Assembly: GCA_015680685.1 (NCBI GenBank)
Contig: MNCI01004648.1
Span: 321,867 to 362,948, forward strand
Direction of reading: 5' to 3'
Source: Gnetum montanum
Taxonomy: Eukaryota; Streptophyta; Gnetopsida; Gnetales; Gnetaceae
Length of the DNA stretch: 41,082 bases
Shown here: positions 31,143 through 41,082 of the stretch, piece after piece
Layout: each line of letters starts with the position of its first letter
Position numbering within the stretch: the first letter of the stretch is position 1
Notes under the pieces: model-generated
The model's database searches: none
The model's input: the letters and a program-made list of their open reading frames with translations, nothing else
What the model was told of the DNA's origin: nothing
Translations under genes and position numbers: made by a program

Positions 31143-31692
31143 CACTAGCTTAGTTATATATTTATAATATATATCTATAAATTGGCTGAGAGAATCTTAT
31201 TTGTTTATAAGTAAAAAGTTCTTTGAGTAAAAAATTTCACAACTTCTGGACGAAGAACAAGATTTAAAAACCCAAATTTTCATGCCTTTTGAACGAAGAA
31301 CAAGAGTTTTGTACCTTATTTTTCCTAAGGATGGGTTTTCTGAAAAAAAAAAGTTTCCATCAATTAGTGTATGCTCTCACTCTCGGCCAAATTTTCATTA
31401 TATATCAAAAACAACAAATTCGGCCTAGGGTNCAATTAGTGTATGCTCTCACTCTCAGCCAAATTTTCATTATATATCAAAAACAACAAATTCGGCCTAG
31501 GGTGAGAGCATACACTAATTGATGGAATTTTTTTTAAGAAAACCCATTCTTAGGAAAAATAAGGTACAGAACTCTTGTTCTTCGTCTAGAAGTCGTGAAA
31601 TTTTTTACTCAAAGAACTTTTTACTTGTAGACAAATAAAATTCTCTCGGCCAAATTATAGATATATATTATAAATATATAACTAAGCTAGTG
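31143..31692. mobile_element. Large inverted repeat (foldback or MITE-like element)
   Basis: CACTAGCTTAGTTATATATT at the left is mirrored by the reverse complement ending GCTAGTG at 31692. The arms pair over most of their length (about 200 bp or more), down to a loop of about 33 bp around AAATTTTCATTATATATC. The left arm has an extra segment of about 45 bp after CGAAGAACAAGA that duplicates GAACGAAGAACAAG. Ends beginning CACTA recall CACTA transposons, but I find no 3-bp duplication (GAT versus TGG). No coding capacity is seen. The region also contains the N join at 31432, and the hairpin may have caused that gap. Confidence 0.7.
31361..31503. other. Probable assembly join: 71-bp direct copies flanking a single N
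   Basis: 31361-31431 and 31433-31503 are the same sequence with one mismatch (CTCGGCC versus CTCAGCC) on either side of N at 31432. This is the same pattern as at 11762 and is best explained by two unmerged overlapping contig ends. Confidence 0.85.
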
Positions 31693-31699
31693 TGGAGTC

Positions 31700-32240
31700 C
31701 AATGTTTACATGGTAAATAAAGCTTATGATTTTTTTTTTCATTTTTAACCATTAATGCCTTAAATATTAAAATACCAAAAATATTATAAAATATTAAAAA
31801 CCATAAAAACATTTATTCATTTCTCATTTTCATAAGCTACGATGATTTAACCTTATCCAAAGATGTCACAAGTGTATGACATGATGTTGGATCATAAAGG
31901 TTGTAATTAAGAGCCATTTTATTTGTGTTTGTATTCGTGCATGTGTGGTGTTGCACCTATCCCATTGAATGATTGCAACACAAGCATTGGCCTTGTTCCT
32001 AGATGGGATTGCAATACATGTGTGTTTATTATTTTTTCTTGTAATTATAAAATTCATAAAAATTATAAAACATAGAATTATAAATATTTTTACAATGTCA
32101 CACCATGGCAACATGGGTTATAACTATAGCATATGTATCATATGTAGTATAATATCTTTTATATTTATTGAATGCAATGATATACATGAGTGTTCTTGGC
32201 AATGCACTCAACAGGTTCATTAAAGCTTAGGACTAGAGCA
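31700..32240. other. AT-rich non-coding stretch
   Basis: No gene recognised. Overlapping short frames on both strands at 31866-32223 are chance frames in AT-rich DNA. Confidence 0.4.
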
Positions 32241-33250
32241 CACTATGATTTATATGATATATCTTAAAACACCTTAAGAAAATTCATGTGGAAAATGAAA
32301 AATCTTGGTAGCCAAAATTCTTGGATCATTTTTAGTATGTAAAATGAAATATACTATTCACATGTTCCGAATTTTATTTATGCTAGCATATAAAGGCAAA
32401 AATGATAAATTCATTGCCAAATTTGGCACAAAAGGTCAAAAATGCTAGTGGCCCATATGCTACAATATGGGCCATGAAAATAGCCCAAATACATTGCCAA
32501 AACATGATGGAAAAAGTCAAAAATGCTAGTGATCCATACACTTTTTGGCCATGAAAATGACCCAAAAACATCATGTCATGCTCCAAAAAGTGTATGCACA
32601 TATAACTGATACAACAATCGTGAATTGAAGGCCTATATATACAAGATTTGCCACTATCTTTGCATATTTTTTGGCACATCGTTTGAGTAGAGAAACTTTT
32701 GGTAGAACACACTTTTAACAAAAATAGCAGAGCATTGTTGCAGATTTTCCCAGATGTTTAGTGCAGATTTCTGAGAATGAAGAGACTTTACACAAACATT
32801 TATTATGCAGATTGATTAGGAGACTAGTGCATATCTAGTGCAGACCACACCCTATCATTTGCATTAGATTTCAAAAGATATTTTGTATTCTCAAGCTTTG
32901 AAAGAGAGTGATTTGTACTCTCTAAACCTCTATTTTCACTATTTATTAAAATATTTAATATAAAGTTTGTAGTTCTTTTTGATTTGGCCATCTCATTTTC
33001 TTACCTCTCCATTCTCAATCCAATGTGAAACCTTCATTTCACATGCTTTTGTTGGAGTTTGTTTTCATTTTCATTACTTGGTAATAGAATTTTTTAAGTC
33101 CTTAAGCCATCATCTAAACTGTTTAAGGCACCCTAGATCCTTTTGAGGCCCATGGATCTTGGGATTAAAATTATTTCACATTGAATTTTTTTAATTTTTC
33201 AACACTAATTTTTTCCATTCTTACATATCTCATTGGTCCAAAACTAGTGG
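32241..33250 (+). repeat. LTR-like region with a TATA box, family different from TGATGA
   Basis: It contains two copies of GTCAAAAATGCTAGTG (near 32434 and 32515), a TATATATA box at about 32634, and a downstream half whose right end (32930-33250) resembles 21180-21470. The final TCTCATTGG could be an LTR end next to a PBS but no tRNA match is clear. Boundaries are approximate. I infer the solo or single LTR of another family. Confidence 0.35.
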
Positions 33251-34084
33251 AACCCCTATCAAATAGCAACATAGGTAATTGAGTAAGATTACAATGTTGA
33301 ACATCAAAGATTTGGCCTTCAATCATTAATGGATTTTGTGATGTTGAAGCATACTACAATGGTTGAAAATTTTGTTAGAACATATAGCAATAGCTAGTTT
33401 ATTTATCAAGTAAGATAGACCTTGAGATTTTCTAGGATTTAAAAGAGATTCTTATAGTTTTTTTTTGAATGAAAAAAATGTTGCATTAAAAGAGATCATG
33501 TATCCCAAACATTAGTTGGTAGAATGTTTTGTTAATGAAGAAAAATGAGTAAAGACTTGTACCATTACCACCATGAGGATTCTTATGTCAAGCTTAAAGT
33601 ATAATATTCTAGCCATGCCAACATTATTTCTTAATAGATAACCATGAAGGATAGAAAAAATGCTATCTTGTTGCCTTTGCTATGTCTACTATATGTTCTA
33701 GTTAAGGAGGAAAATCAAGTGGATTGGTTATACACATTGAAGAGATAGGTACGTTCATATTATACTTCTTCTATCCCTTAATTTCACATGGCTATCTCCT
33801 ACAAACATTTGTTAAGATTTTCAACAATGCGAACATTATTGAGAGTGCCTTCCAACTCAACATCAACTAATGGTAATGGATTTAGCTATATAGAGGTTTA
33901 AAGATACCATGCTAAAATGGAGTGAATGCATAAAATTGTGTACTTTGAAAGAGCATAACATCACCTTATTTAGACAAGAATTTTTTCACAAAGGTATTTA
34001 GAATTAGGATTTCTCAACAAATTTAATTTAGGACCAGATGAAAAGTTGCATTTAGTATATTGGAATTAACATTTTGGGTGAAAT
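33251..34084. other. Unassigned stretch upstream of the LINE relic
   Basis: No gene recognised. It could contain decayed 5' sequence of the LINE (endonuclease region), but no endonuclease motif could be read. Confidence 0.3.
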
Positions 34085-36030
34085 AAAAGGGAAAAATACA
34101 TCCCAAAGGAGACATGCTAGTGGAGTAAGGAAGTACAACATGCTATAAAAAATAAAAAATGCTTTAAGAAATAGCAGCAAAGTGATAGACAAGAAAACAA
34201 CTAATATTCAAAATGGTAAAGAAAGAGGTAGCTATAGTAGTGGTCAAAGAGAAACATAAGACCTTGGATAGATTTTATGAGAAATTAGGAATAAAGGAAG
34301 GAGAAAATTTTATTTATAAATAGACAAAAATCATAAATAAGAAATGTAATGCTATTGATCATGTCAAATGCATCAAGGAAGCAAATGAAAAAATTTTGTT
34401 AAAAGATAACTAAATTTTGCATAGGTGGAAAAATTATTTTTAAGAATTATTAAATGAAGAATTCAAAAGAGAAGACAGCCAAGAAGAAGAACCAAATTTT
34501 GGTTTGGTTAATGACATTTCTTTATTTGAAGTGAAGATAGAATCATTAAAGATGAAATCTAGAGAGGTTGTTGGATTAGATAACATTTTAATAGGAGCTT
34601 GGAAAGCATTGGGAGATATAGGAGTTTCTTGGTTGACATAATTATTTAACAAAATTTTGAAGGATGGAGAAATGCCCAGTAATTGGACAAAAAGCTTGGT
34701 TGTTCCCATTTACAAGAATAAAGGAGATGTATGCAATTACGTAAACTATAAAGAGATCAAGGTAATGAGCCATACTATGAAGCTTTTGAAGAGAGTCATA
34801 GAGTAGTAACTTAGACTTCAATCAATGTTATCAAGACAAAATTAATTTGGATTTATAGTAGGAAGATCTATCATAGAGGCTATTTTTTAATATGACAACC
34901 AATGGAGAAAGTTAGAAAACATAGGAAAAATCTACATTTGATCTTCATTGATTTGAAAAAAGAATATGATAGATTTTCTAGAGGTATTACCTCATGGACC
35001 TTTTAGAGGAAAAACATTCTTCATAAATATGTTAAAGTGATTCAAGACATGTATGAAGGAGCTACCACTAAAATTAGAACAACCAATGGAATAACATATA
35101 ATTTTTCAATCATAGTAGGTCTACCTCAAGGATACACACTTAGCCCATACTTATTTGCTATTATTATAGATGAATTAATGAAGAAACTAAAAGATGAAAT
35201 TCCTTACTATATGTTACTTGTATATGATATTGTATTAGTTGATAAAACTCAAGAAAATATTGCTGCTAAAATGGAGAAGTAGAAACATGCTCTACAATCA
35301 AAAGGCTTAAAAGAGAGCATATGTAAGACATAATATATGGAATGTAATTTTAATAATAGAATAAAAAGTGATGAAATAAAAGTAACAATTCAAGATAAAC
35401 AAATGTCCCTTATTGTAAATAGTTTTGCTACCTAGGAATAATCTTCTAATCAAAAGATGAAATTAATAAAGATATCAGAAATAGAATTGAGGTAAGATGT
35501 TTAGAATGGATATAGGATAGTGGTGTTCTATATGATAAAATAATATTAATAAAATTAAAGGGAAAATATTACAGGATAACAATTAGACCTATTATCTTAT
35601 ATGGTGTTGAATGTTCGGTAATACAAAAAAGATATGAATAAAAAATTAATATGGTAGAAATATAAATAATTTGATGGATGTTTAATGCTAATAGAAGAGG
35701 AAAACTACATAATATAGATATCAGAGGAAGACTTGGAGTAGCTTCTATTTCAAATAAGTTACAAAAATTATGGCTTAGATGGTTTAGATATGTGAAAAGA
35801 AGATCAGACAATGAGCCTATAAACAAAGGCTTCTATAGTGCTATTCCAAGAAAGCCACTGAAAGAAAGATTGAAAAAGATATGAAACAAAAAATGATTGA
35901 AGATGATTTTAAGAGACTACAAATAAAGAAATATCTATCTCTTCATAGATGAAAATGCAAAAAAAGAACTCATGTAACTAACCCCATTTTGTTGGGATAA
36001 GGATAGGATGATAATGATGATGATGATGAG
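34085..36030 (+). mobile_element. RTE-clade LINE relic (ORF2 reverse transcriptase and C-terminus)
   Basis: Several linked frames spell the second half of a plant RTE-type non-LTR retrotransposon protein. In order they read SKEVQHAIKNKK; FYEKLGIKEGE; HVKCIKEANEKIL and WKNYF.ELLNEEF (about 34350-34460); GLDNILIGAWKALGDIG; WTKSLVVPIYKNKGD (RT domain start, about 34680-34740); FGFIVGRS; IQDMYEGATTKIRT; GLPQGYTLSPYLFAIIIDEL (about 35120-35175); and MLLVYDIVLVD (about 35210-35240), where the family has FADD, so the catalytic aspartate pair is lost. The tail WLRWFRYVKRRSDN (35770-35810) is the usual RTE C-terminal W.GH..RR segment. The 3' end TTGTTGGGATAAGG plus a GAT-rich repeat (36000-36030) matches the microsatellite-ended RTE tail. 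Many stops and frameshifts are present; the endonuclease end is missing or unreadable. Confidence 0.85.
36007..36030. repeat. (GAT)n run at the LINE 3' end
   Basis: GATGATAATGATGATGATGA ends the LINE relic. Short 3' microsatellites in place of poly(A) are typical of RTE-clade elements. Confidence 0.8.
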
Positions 36031-36250
36031 ATCATTTCATGGTCATTTTTAAAAATATTTCTCAATGCATGAGAAAACTATTATGAAGCTACCTTTAATA
36101 AAGCAACCCACTAATGTATAGGCAAACGAGTAAAGAAGACTTAAATTAAAGTATCTAACTACATTTATGGTGAGGGTTGTAATGTAACATCACATTTTTT
36201 AGAATAAGGTTTTACATAAAAAAGAAACCATTAATTTATTTAAGGTATTC

Positions 36251-37910
36251 ATGGAGAAGAGACCCCTCAAGAAAACTATTTATAATAAGACTACATGGAA
36301 AGATTTTGACCATAAAAACACTAATGATTTTCCATCAATAATCAGAAGCATGGTAAATCAGGATCTTAGTATGCTTTCAAAGATCAATTCCATAGTGGTG
36401 AGTAATAAATTATTAAATAATTTAATGATCATGAACTACACTATGGTGGATTATTATTTGAAGGTCGAGACTTATGGTGTCATATTGAGAAATAAAAAGA
36501 ACAATGTTTGATGTTACTTTGGCATAGAATGTGGCAATAAATAAAGATTAAACAAATGCCAATCAAGAAAAGGAAGAATATGCTAAGTATTTTTCCAAGT
36601 TTAAGAAAGAGGCTAAAGGCATGCTCAAGTTTACCAAGAAGCAATATCAAGAATTAGTATCACTAAAGAAAATAAGGAGCATTGTGAGTCTTAGCATAGA
36701 GATGAAGCTTGAAAATAAATTAGAAGAATTAATGGTGAGGACTATGGATCTAGAGGGAAATAAATTAATAATAAAGAAATAAAGGCTTTGAACTCCAATA
36801 AGAGCTTGATTCAATGTATAACTAGATGAAGAGTTGATGAGTGACGAGGTACCCCTACACTCAACCATACGAATATGAGCATCTCACACACGATTTGGTC
36901 GAACTCCAAGGACTAAGTGTGTATGTGCCTTAATGGAACATGGTTGTATGGTTAAGTAAGTTTGAGGTATATGATTTTTATATCTTTTATCTTTTTAATG
37001 TCTTATGCTAATAGGGAAAGGTGAAGAGACTAAGTGACTAACTTTCATTAACTATTCACTAACTTAGTTCTAATTGTCCTAGCACCAATATCCATTCCCA
37101 CTTACCGCACACACCCTAAACTAGTGCAACGCTATTGGGATTACCAAATGATATTCATTACTAGGTTACCAAGCATTGCACACGTGCTTGAAGAGATTAA
37201 TTATCTAGGAAAGCATTTAAACATTTAACAATAATTAAATCCTATTTAGCTTAGTCCACATGCTGCAAGGTTTATCAGAAAGTTCATCTTTATTGCCGTA
37301 CACAAATGTGTGCTCAGGTACAATTTGCTCAAATAAAGATTCGTTCACTTTAAGACTCCTACTGCAAGCACATGGAAATTATTTTAACTCTGGAATGGTA
37401 AAACTGCTATAGTTTGGCTAAGGGTCTAAGTGTAGATGCCTAAAATAGGGAAAGTCATCTCTTATTTATAGACATTGTGGTGAGCTGCGAGATCGCATAT
37501 GCGATATCGTAGGGGCAGACACTATATCGCGGATGCGATATCACATACGCGATATCGCAGCTCATCATGAGTCTAATCAAGTAGAAAAATAAGCATTTAA
37601 AAATCTTTAGTGATGAATAGAAAAGTTGGAAGCCACATTGATAAGCCTATAAGAACATATAGTAAATGATTATTTCATTACTCACTATGGGAAGTTATTA
37701 ATATTCACTTTTGAAAAAGGTCATGATCTCCCTATCAATACCATGTTCTCCCTGTCAATTTTGATAGCATATAATGAAGTGAAGGCTAAGATACAAAAGA
37801 AATTTTCTGATATAGAATATAAGGACTTAGCTTAAGATTTTCGACCATCATCTTCTAAACCTCCTAAAGCTCTTAAAGAATCTATGGTAAAAAAATTTAG
37901 TGCAAAATCA
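36251..37910 (+). pseudogene. Decayed frame interrupted by a solo LTR, unidentified
   Basis: From 36251 a frame (MEKRPLKKTIYNKTTWKDFD ... MVDYYLKVETYGVILRNKK) continues after a stop and shift into charged, helical sequence (EEYAKYFSKFKKEAKGMLKF, LENKLEELMVRTMDLEGNKL). It runs up to the LTR at 36835-37567. Beyond it, FTFEKGHDLPINTMF and AYNEVKAKIQKKFSDIEYKD run on to two stops near 37910. This suggests one retroelement-type protein split by the LTR, but frame continuity across the LTR was not shown. A purine tract TAGAGGGGGAAG at 38031-38042 could be the polypurine tract of the same old element. No family is recognised. Confidence 0.35.
36835..37567 (-). repeat. Solo LTR (TGATGA family), near-match target duplication
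   Basis: The 733-bp sequence starts TGATGAGTGACGAGGTACCC and ends GATATCGCAGCTCATCA. Flanks are AGAGT (36830-36834) and TGAGT (37568-37572), four of five identical. On the minus strand U3 begins TGATGAGCTGCGATATCGC and carries five or more GCGATATCGC-like palindromes before TATAAATAAG (about 37461-37470). It shares a central segment with the 21543-22364 copy and is in the same subfamily. Confidence 0.88.
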
Positions 37911-39049
37911 CAGGTTGAATAATCATTCAACATACTTTATAATCTATTAAAGGAAAATATAGACTCATTTATTAAATGAAAACTCGTTATTATAAATTTT
38001 TTTCTATTTATTCATTTATATATCCTCTATTAGAGGGGGAAGTTATTTAGTTTTAATTTACCATGACAACCATTTATTTTCTTTTCTATGGTTAAGTATT
38101 TATTTACATTGTAATAAATTTTAAAGAAGGTGATCATCCTAATGTCTCTCATCTTTTTCCTTTTCAATTAAGGGAATATTTAAATGACCAAAGTAATATA
38201 AAATATTAGTTTTGAAAAGAAAAGTTGATCACCTTAATATTATATTTATAATAATAACTTTAGCAATTAGAGATATAACTTGTAATTTTCTTAGTCATAT
38301 GGTGCTCGCTATGAAAATGTATTATATGAAAAGGAGCTTGACTTTCAAGTATTACTCCACAACAATTGGCTATAATTAAAAATTTCTAATTCATATATTC
38401 TAGTAGAGAATAGTGATGAGGTTATATTTTATTTATTACTTAACTTATAATCATCATGCATTGATTTTTAAATTAATAAAGAAACATGATAATTTACTAT
38501 CTTAAGCTTCAGGGGTGGTGTTAAATATTTGATGTATTTTATCAATGTCAACATGTTAAACAAGATGTATATTTTGTATCATTGCGTATGTTTATGATAC
38601 AACATTGTAGTGTTGATACTTATTAATTCCATTGTTTACATGTATGTTGTTAGTAATTCCATTGTTTACATGTATCAATTAGTTTTAACAATTCATTATG
38701 TCTATTCATTCTATTAAAGTGATTATTGTTCCTAACGTATATATGCATTAATTCTAGTTCATTCATATATATATAGACTAATAATAGTAACTAATAACAT
38801 AGATAGATTATATAATGTTATTTGTCTCTATCCATATTTTTAACTATTAGAGTAATGTATATGATTAATGTTATGAATATTATAGCGTTTAGTGATATAA
38901 TTTCAATATGTTTATTAATTATTGATGAATCATTAGTTGGCTAGGTTATTTGATAAAGAGTCCACTTTTTGGTTGGCTCTGATATCTTAGCTCTAATAAT
39001 AAGGCTTCCATAATAAGGCTCCAATAAAAAGGCTTCAATATCAAGTACC
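37911..39049. other. AT-rich non-coding stretch with purine tracts
   Basis: No gene recognised. TAGAGGGGGAAG (38031-38042) and CTTCAGGGGTGG (38507-38518) look like polypurine tracts. The second is followed at 38519 by TGTTAAAT, and TTTTAACA ends at 38690, a possible very short LTR-like unit of 172 bp. A local direct repeat of AATTCCATTGTTTACATGTAT lies at about 38625-38676. All of this is weak evidence. Confidence 0.3.
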
Positions 39050-39876
39050 TGATAGTAGAGCCTTGACTTTAAGTATCTAATGTTGAAGCCTAATACGTGA
39101 TGTAGGATATTCGATATCATGGGGTATGGACTGGCCTATAAACATAACACTTGGGCACATGGTTTGCAAGGAGTGTTTCATAGTTTTGTTAATAGATTAA
39201 CTAAATTCTTGTAGTTTTATTCCATAATCTTAGGGAATAGTTAGTGAGTGCCCACAAAGTAGATCTGGGTGAGTTGTACGAAGTCTTATTTGATTAGCAA
39301 TGTACCTAGACATAATCCATAAACAACAATAAGATTGAGAATGATTCTTATTCATTGCAACACTTTAACTTAGATTAGATTTACTTTCCATGCAATTTAC
39401 TTTTCATGTACTTAGTTAATGTTTACATTTTCATGCATGTTAATTAATTAAGCACATAAGTATGATTGCTTTGAGCATGCGTATGACTCTTGGTAATCTT
39501 AGCAATGCTTAATGTTTGGTAACCCAACAATGTTATATGTGTTCAGGATGTGCACAGGAACTGGGATCAGATACTTATGTGAGGGTAGTTGATTATTAAT
39601 TAGAAATTAGATTAGTTGAATTGATTATAAATTGAGTTTCAACCTATTGTTAATTGTAGAACAATAAAATAAAAAATAAAAAAAATCATATGCCTCACTC
39701 TGGACTAAACCATATGTGATAAAGCTACCACTAGTCTAAGTGGGAAGATAGTGAACTGTGATCAAGGCATAGTGATCAAGATGCCATAACTAGTCCCATC
39801 CACGGAATTCAACCGAATCATGTGTGAACACTTTTGATTCATATGGTTGGGCATAGGGCTACCTCGCCACTCATCA
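39050..39876 (+). repeat. LTR copy (TGATGA family), left end uncertain
   Basis: The right end is clear: CTCACTCTGGACTAAACCA, AGTGGGAAGATAGTGAACTG and ACCTCGCCACTCATCA at 39876 match the family. A TATAAACA box lies near 39137. The left end could be TGATAG at 39050, by its distance to the TATA box, or TGATG at 39098. No target duplication matches either (right flank ATTAT) and no PBS follows, so it is a solo or truncated copy. Confidence 0.75.
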
Positions 39877-39889
39877 ATTATAATAGTCA

Positions 39890-41025
39890 TGTAAAATTTC
39901 CTAAGCATTACCTATCTACTTTGCTCCTTTATTTTCTTTAGAATCCTTGGAGTCTTCGACTTTGGATTCCTTAGGATCATTTTTTGGAGCCTTAAAGTTT
40001 CTTTTTAGCTTTTAGAGAAAAATCAAAAGTCTCATCCAAGGTTTGACATTTATAGAACAAAATTTCTTGTTGAAATTACTTCTTTAATCTATTAGAAGCC
40101 TATTCATCGTCATCCGAATAAATGTTAGCTTACTAAAAACCTTTGTAAAATTTAATATAATATTTCTTTACACATTTATCATCTTGTCTTTGAATGACTT
40201 CTTGCCTATGATGAGACTTTTGAAATATTTACTTAAACATAAATTTCATTAGAGGCCAATATTTAATAATATTACCATTTCTTATCATATAAGAATGACT
40301 TTCTTTCTTTAACCATACTTGTGCCATACCTTCATGTTTAATCTCAATATGTAACACTTTTGGATGAGCTTCAACATCTTTAAGCTAAAAGTATTTGTTC
40401 AATATTTTAAGCCAAGTGAAAAATGATTTAGTACCTTTCACTTCATTGAAGGATTTGCCTTTAACATGTGGAAAAATAGAAGCATGCCTTAATGCTTTAC
40501 CAAAAGCAAGCTCAATTCCTTCCTTTGGGTTTCTTTTAATCTTAGAAAAAGTTCTATCTTGTCTTTATTTAAAAAGATGAACCCTTGAGACTTGTTCTCA
40601 ATACTTGAAGCATGAAGAATCTCATCATCATGTTTCTTATTTTCTTTAAAGTTCTCATTCTAAAAAAGAATGTCATCCTCAAAAGAAGGCATGGAAAAAT
40701 ATCTTGAAGAAGTCATTGGTAAAGAATATCTTCCATAGATGCCTTGATTAAAGAATCATATTTCCTTACATAGATGCCTTGATTAAAGAATCATATTTTT
40801 TGTTCTCTTCCATATTTTCATGTTTTTTAACAATGAACTTGAGAGCATTTCTTTTGTCTTCCATGTCTTTAGTTAAATGTTGAACTATCTTCTTTTTTGA
40901 AATAATGATAAAAATTACCTAAAAGATAAAATTCATAAAGATCTATAGCAAGATGTGAAAGATCATGAAGATTTAAGTGTAAAGAATCATGGATTTCTCT
41001 ACTATCAGAAGAAATAAATTTAAGA
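39890..41025 (-). pseudogene. Decayed Gag-like frame on the minus strand
   Basis: Reading leftwards, charged sequence (for example ALRHASIFPHVKGKSFNEV and KSFFTWLKILNKY, about 40500-40390) leads to HIEIKHEGMAQVWLKKESH and YWPLMKFMFK (about 40260-40230). This fits the W..MK..F..R segment of plant retrotransposon Gag proteins. It continues through SHHRQEV and KKYYIKFYKGF (the Y..EF segment) and a Lys-rich tail (KNDPKESKVEDSKDSKENKG, about 39985-39925). Stops and frameshifts are frequent. A 35-bp duplication at 40734-40802 interrupts the N-terminal part. No protease or reverse transcriptase is seen before the LTR at 39876. Confidence 0.45.
40734..40802. repeat. 35-bp tandem duplication
   Basis: CATAGATGCCTTGATTAAAG plus following bases occurs at 40734 and again at 40769 with almost no differences, so it is recent. 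Confidence 0.9.
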
Positions 41026-41030
41026 TACTT

Positions 41031-41082
41031 TGATGAGTGGCGAGGTACCCCTACACTTAACCATATGAAACGAGCATTGCAC
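41031..41082 (-). repeat. LTR copy (TGATGA family), cut by the window end
   Basis: TGATGAGTGGCGAGGTACCC and CTACACTTAACCATATGAA match the 3' end of the family LTR in reverse orientation. The left flank is TACTT (41026-41030). No PBS reads out of it on the minus strand, so it is more likely a solo LTR than the 5' LTR of the Gag-like frame beside it. Confidence 0.85.

Noticed and set aside
31143-31692. Classification as a CACTA transposon
   Set aside because: Only the end letters agree; no 3-bp duplication, no subterminal repeats and no transposase. Called an inverted repeat only.
30183-37567. The minus-strand LTRs at 30183 and 36835 as the two ends of one element
   Set aside because: Each has its own flanking duplication, they belong to different subfamilies, and the DNA between them holds a plus-strand LINE and other repeats but no PBS next to the 36835 copy.
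38519-38690. A 172-bp LTR (TGTTAAAT...TTTTAACA)
   Set aside because: Ends are inverted and a purine tract precedes it, but there is no partner, duplication or internal sequence; AT-rich chance is likely.
39050-41082. The last two LTRs as a pair
   Set aside because: They are in opposite orientation and no PBS follows either.
1-41082. tRNA or rRNA genes
   Set aside because: No B-box-like GGTTCGAATCC with a pairing acceptor stem and no rRNA-like segment was noticed on either strand; a dedicated tRNA search was not possible here.

Overview
The window looks like AT-rich nuclear DNA of a seed plant, most likely a gymnosperm such as a conifer. Three things suggest this: a Ty3/gypsy (Athila/Tat-type) primer-binding site, a plant RTE-type LINE relic, and a long run of old, nested, nonsense-riddled retroelements with almost no intact gene. 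Species and genus cannot be read from the sequence. I found no intact cellular gene, tRNA, rRNA or CRISPR array. Nearly all reading frames are transposon relics or chance frames.

Layout. 1-1100: unexplained single-copy-looking DNA with unusually many CpGs. 1110-2990 (+): Gag/protease relic of a Ty3/gypsy-like element. 3263-3700: short tandem array. 4211-13356 (+): one essentially full-length LTR retrotransposon with two LTRs, a tRNA-Asp-type primer-binding site, a near-perfect target duplication, a Gag-like ORF1 (to 7619) and a long unidentified ORF2 (9556-12385). It has no recognisable protease-RT-RNaseH-integrase block. 13440-14290 (-): a broken frame of ORF2 type, probably part of the older element that the 4211-13356 element landed in. 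14300-21480: non-coding DNA with microsatellites, a diverged repeat of about 200 bp, T-rich short repeats and an LTR-like tail. 21543-22364 (-): solo LTR with a perfect GGTGG duplication. 23400-26000 (+): another decayed ORF. 26850-27200: small local duplications. 28020-28740 (-): fragment resembling a 2-oxoglutarate-dependent dioxygenase. 29682-31047 (+): PIF1-type helicase fragment cut by a solo LTR (30183-31000, perfect AAAGT duplication). 31143-31692: large inverted repeat. 32240-33250: LTR-like repeat. 34085-36030 (+): RTE-clade LINE relic. 36251-37910 (+): decayed frame cut by a third solo LTR (36835-37567). 39050-39876 (+) and 41031-end (-): two further LTRs of the same superfamily, facing each other across a decayed Gag-like frame on the minus strand.

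The unifying element is one LTR superfamily, with ends TGATGA...TCATCA, a U3 region carrying repeated GCGATATCGC-like palindromes and a TATAAATA box. It is present seven times: one full-length pair, three convincing solo LTRs, one partial copy and one copy cut by the window end. ORF1 and ORF2 of the full-length copy have stayed in a single frame over kilobases. They are broken almost only by stop codons that C-to-T or G-to-A transitions can explain, as expected for heavily methylated repeats.

Two single-N positions (11762 and 31432) are each flanked by near-identical direct copies of 50 and 71 bp. They are probably assembly joins, and the first creates an artificial frameshift in ORF2.
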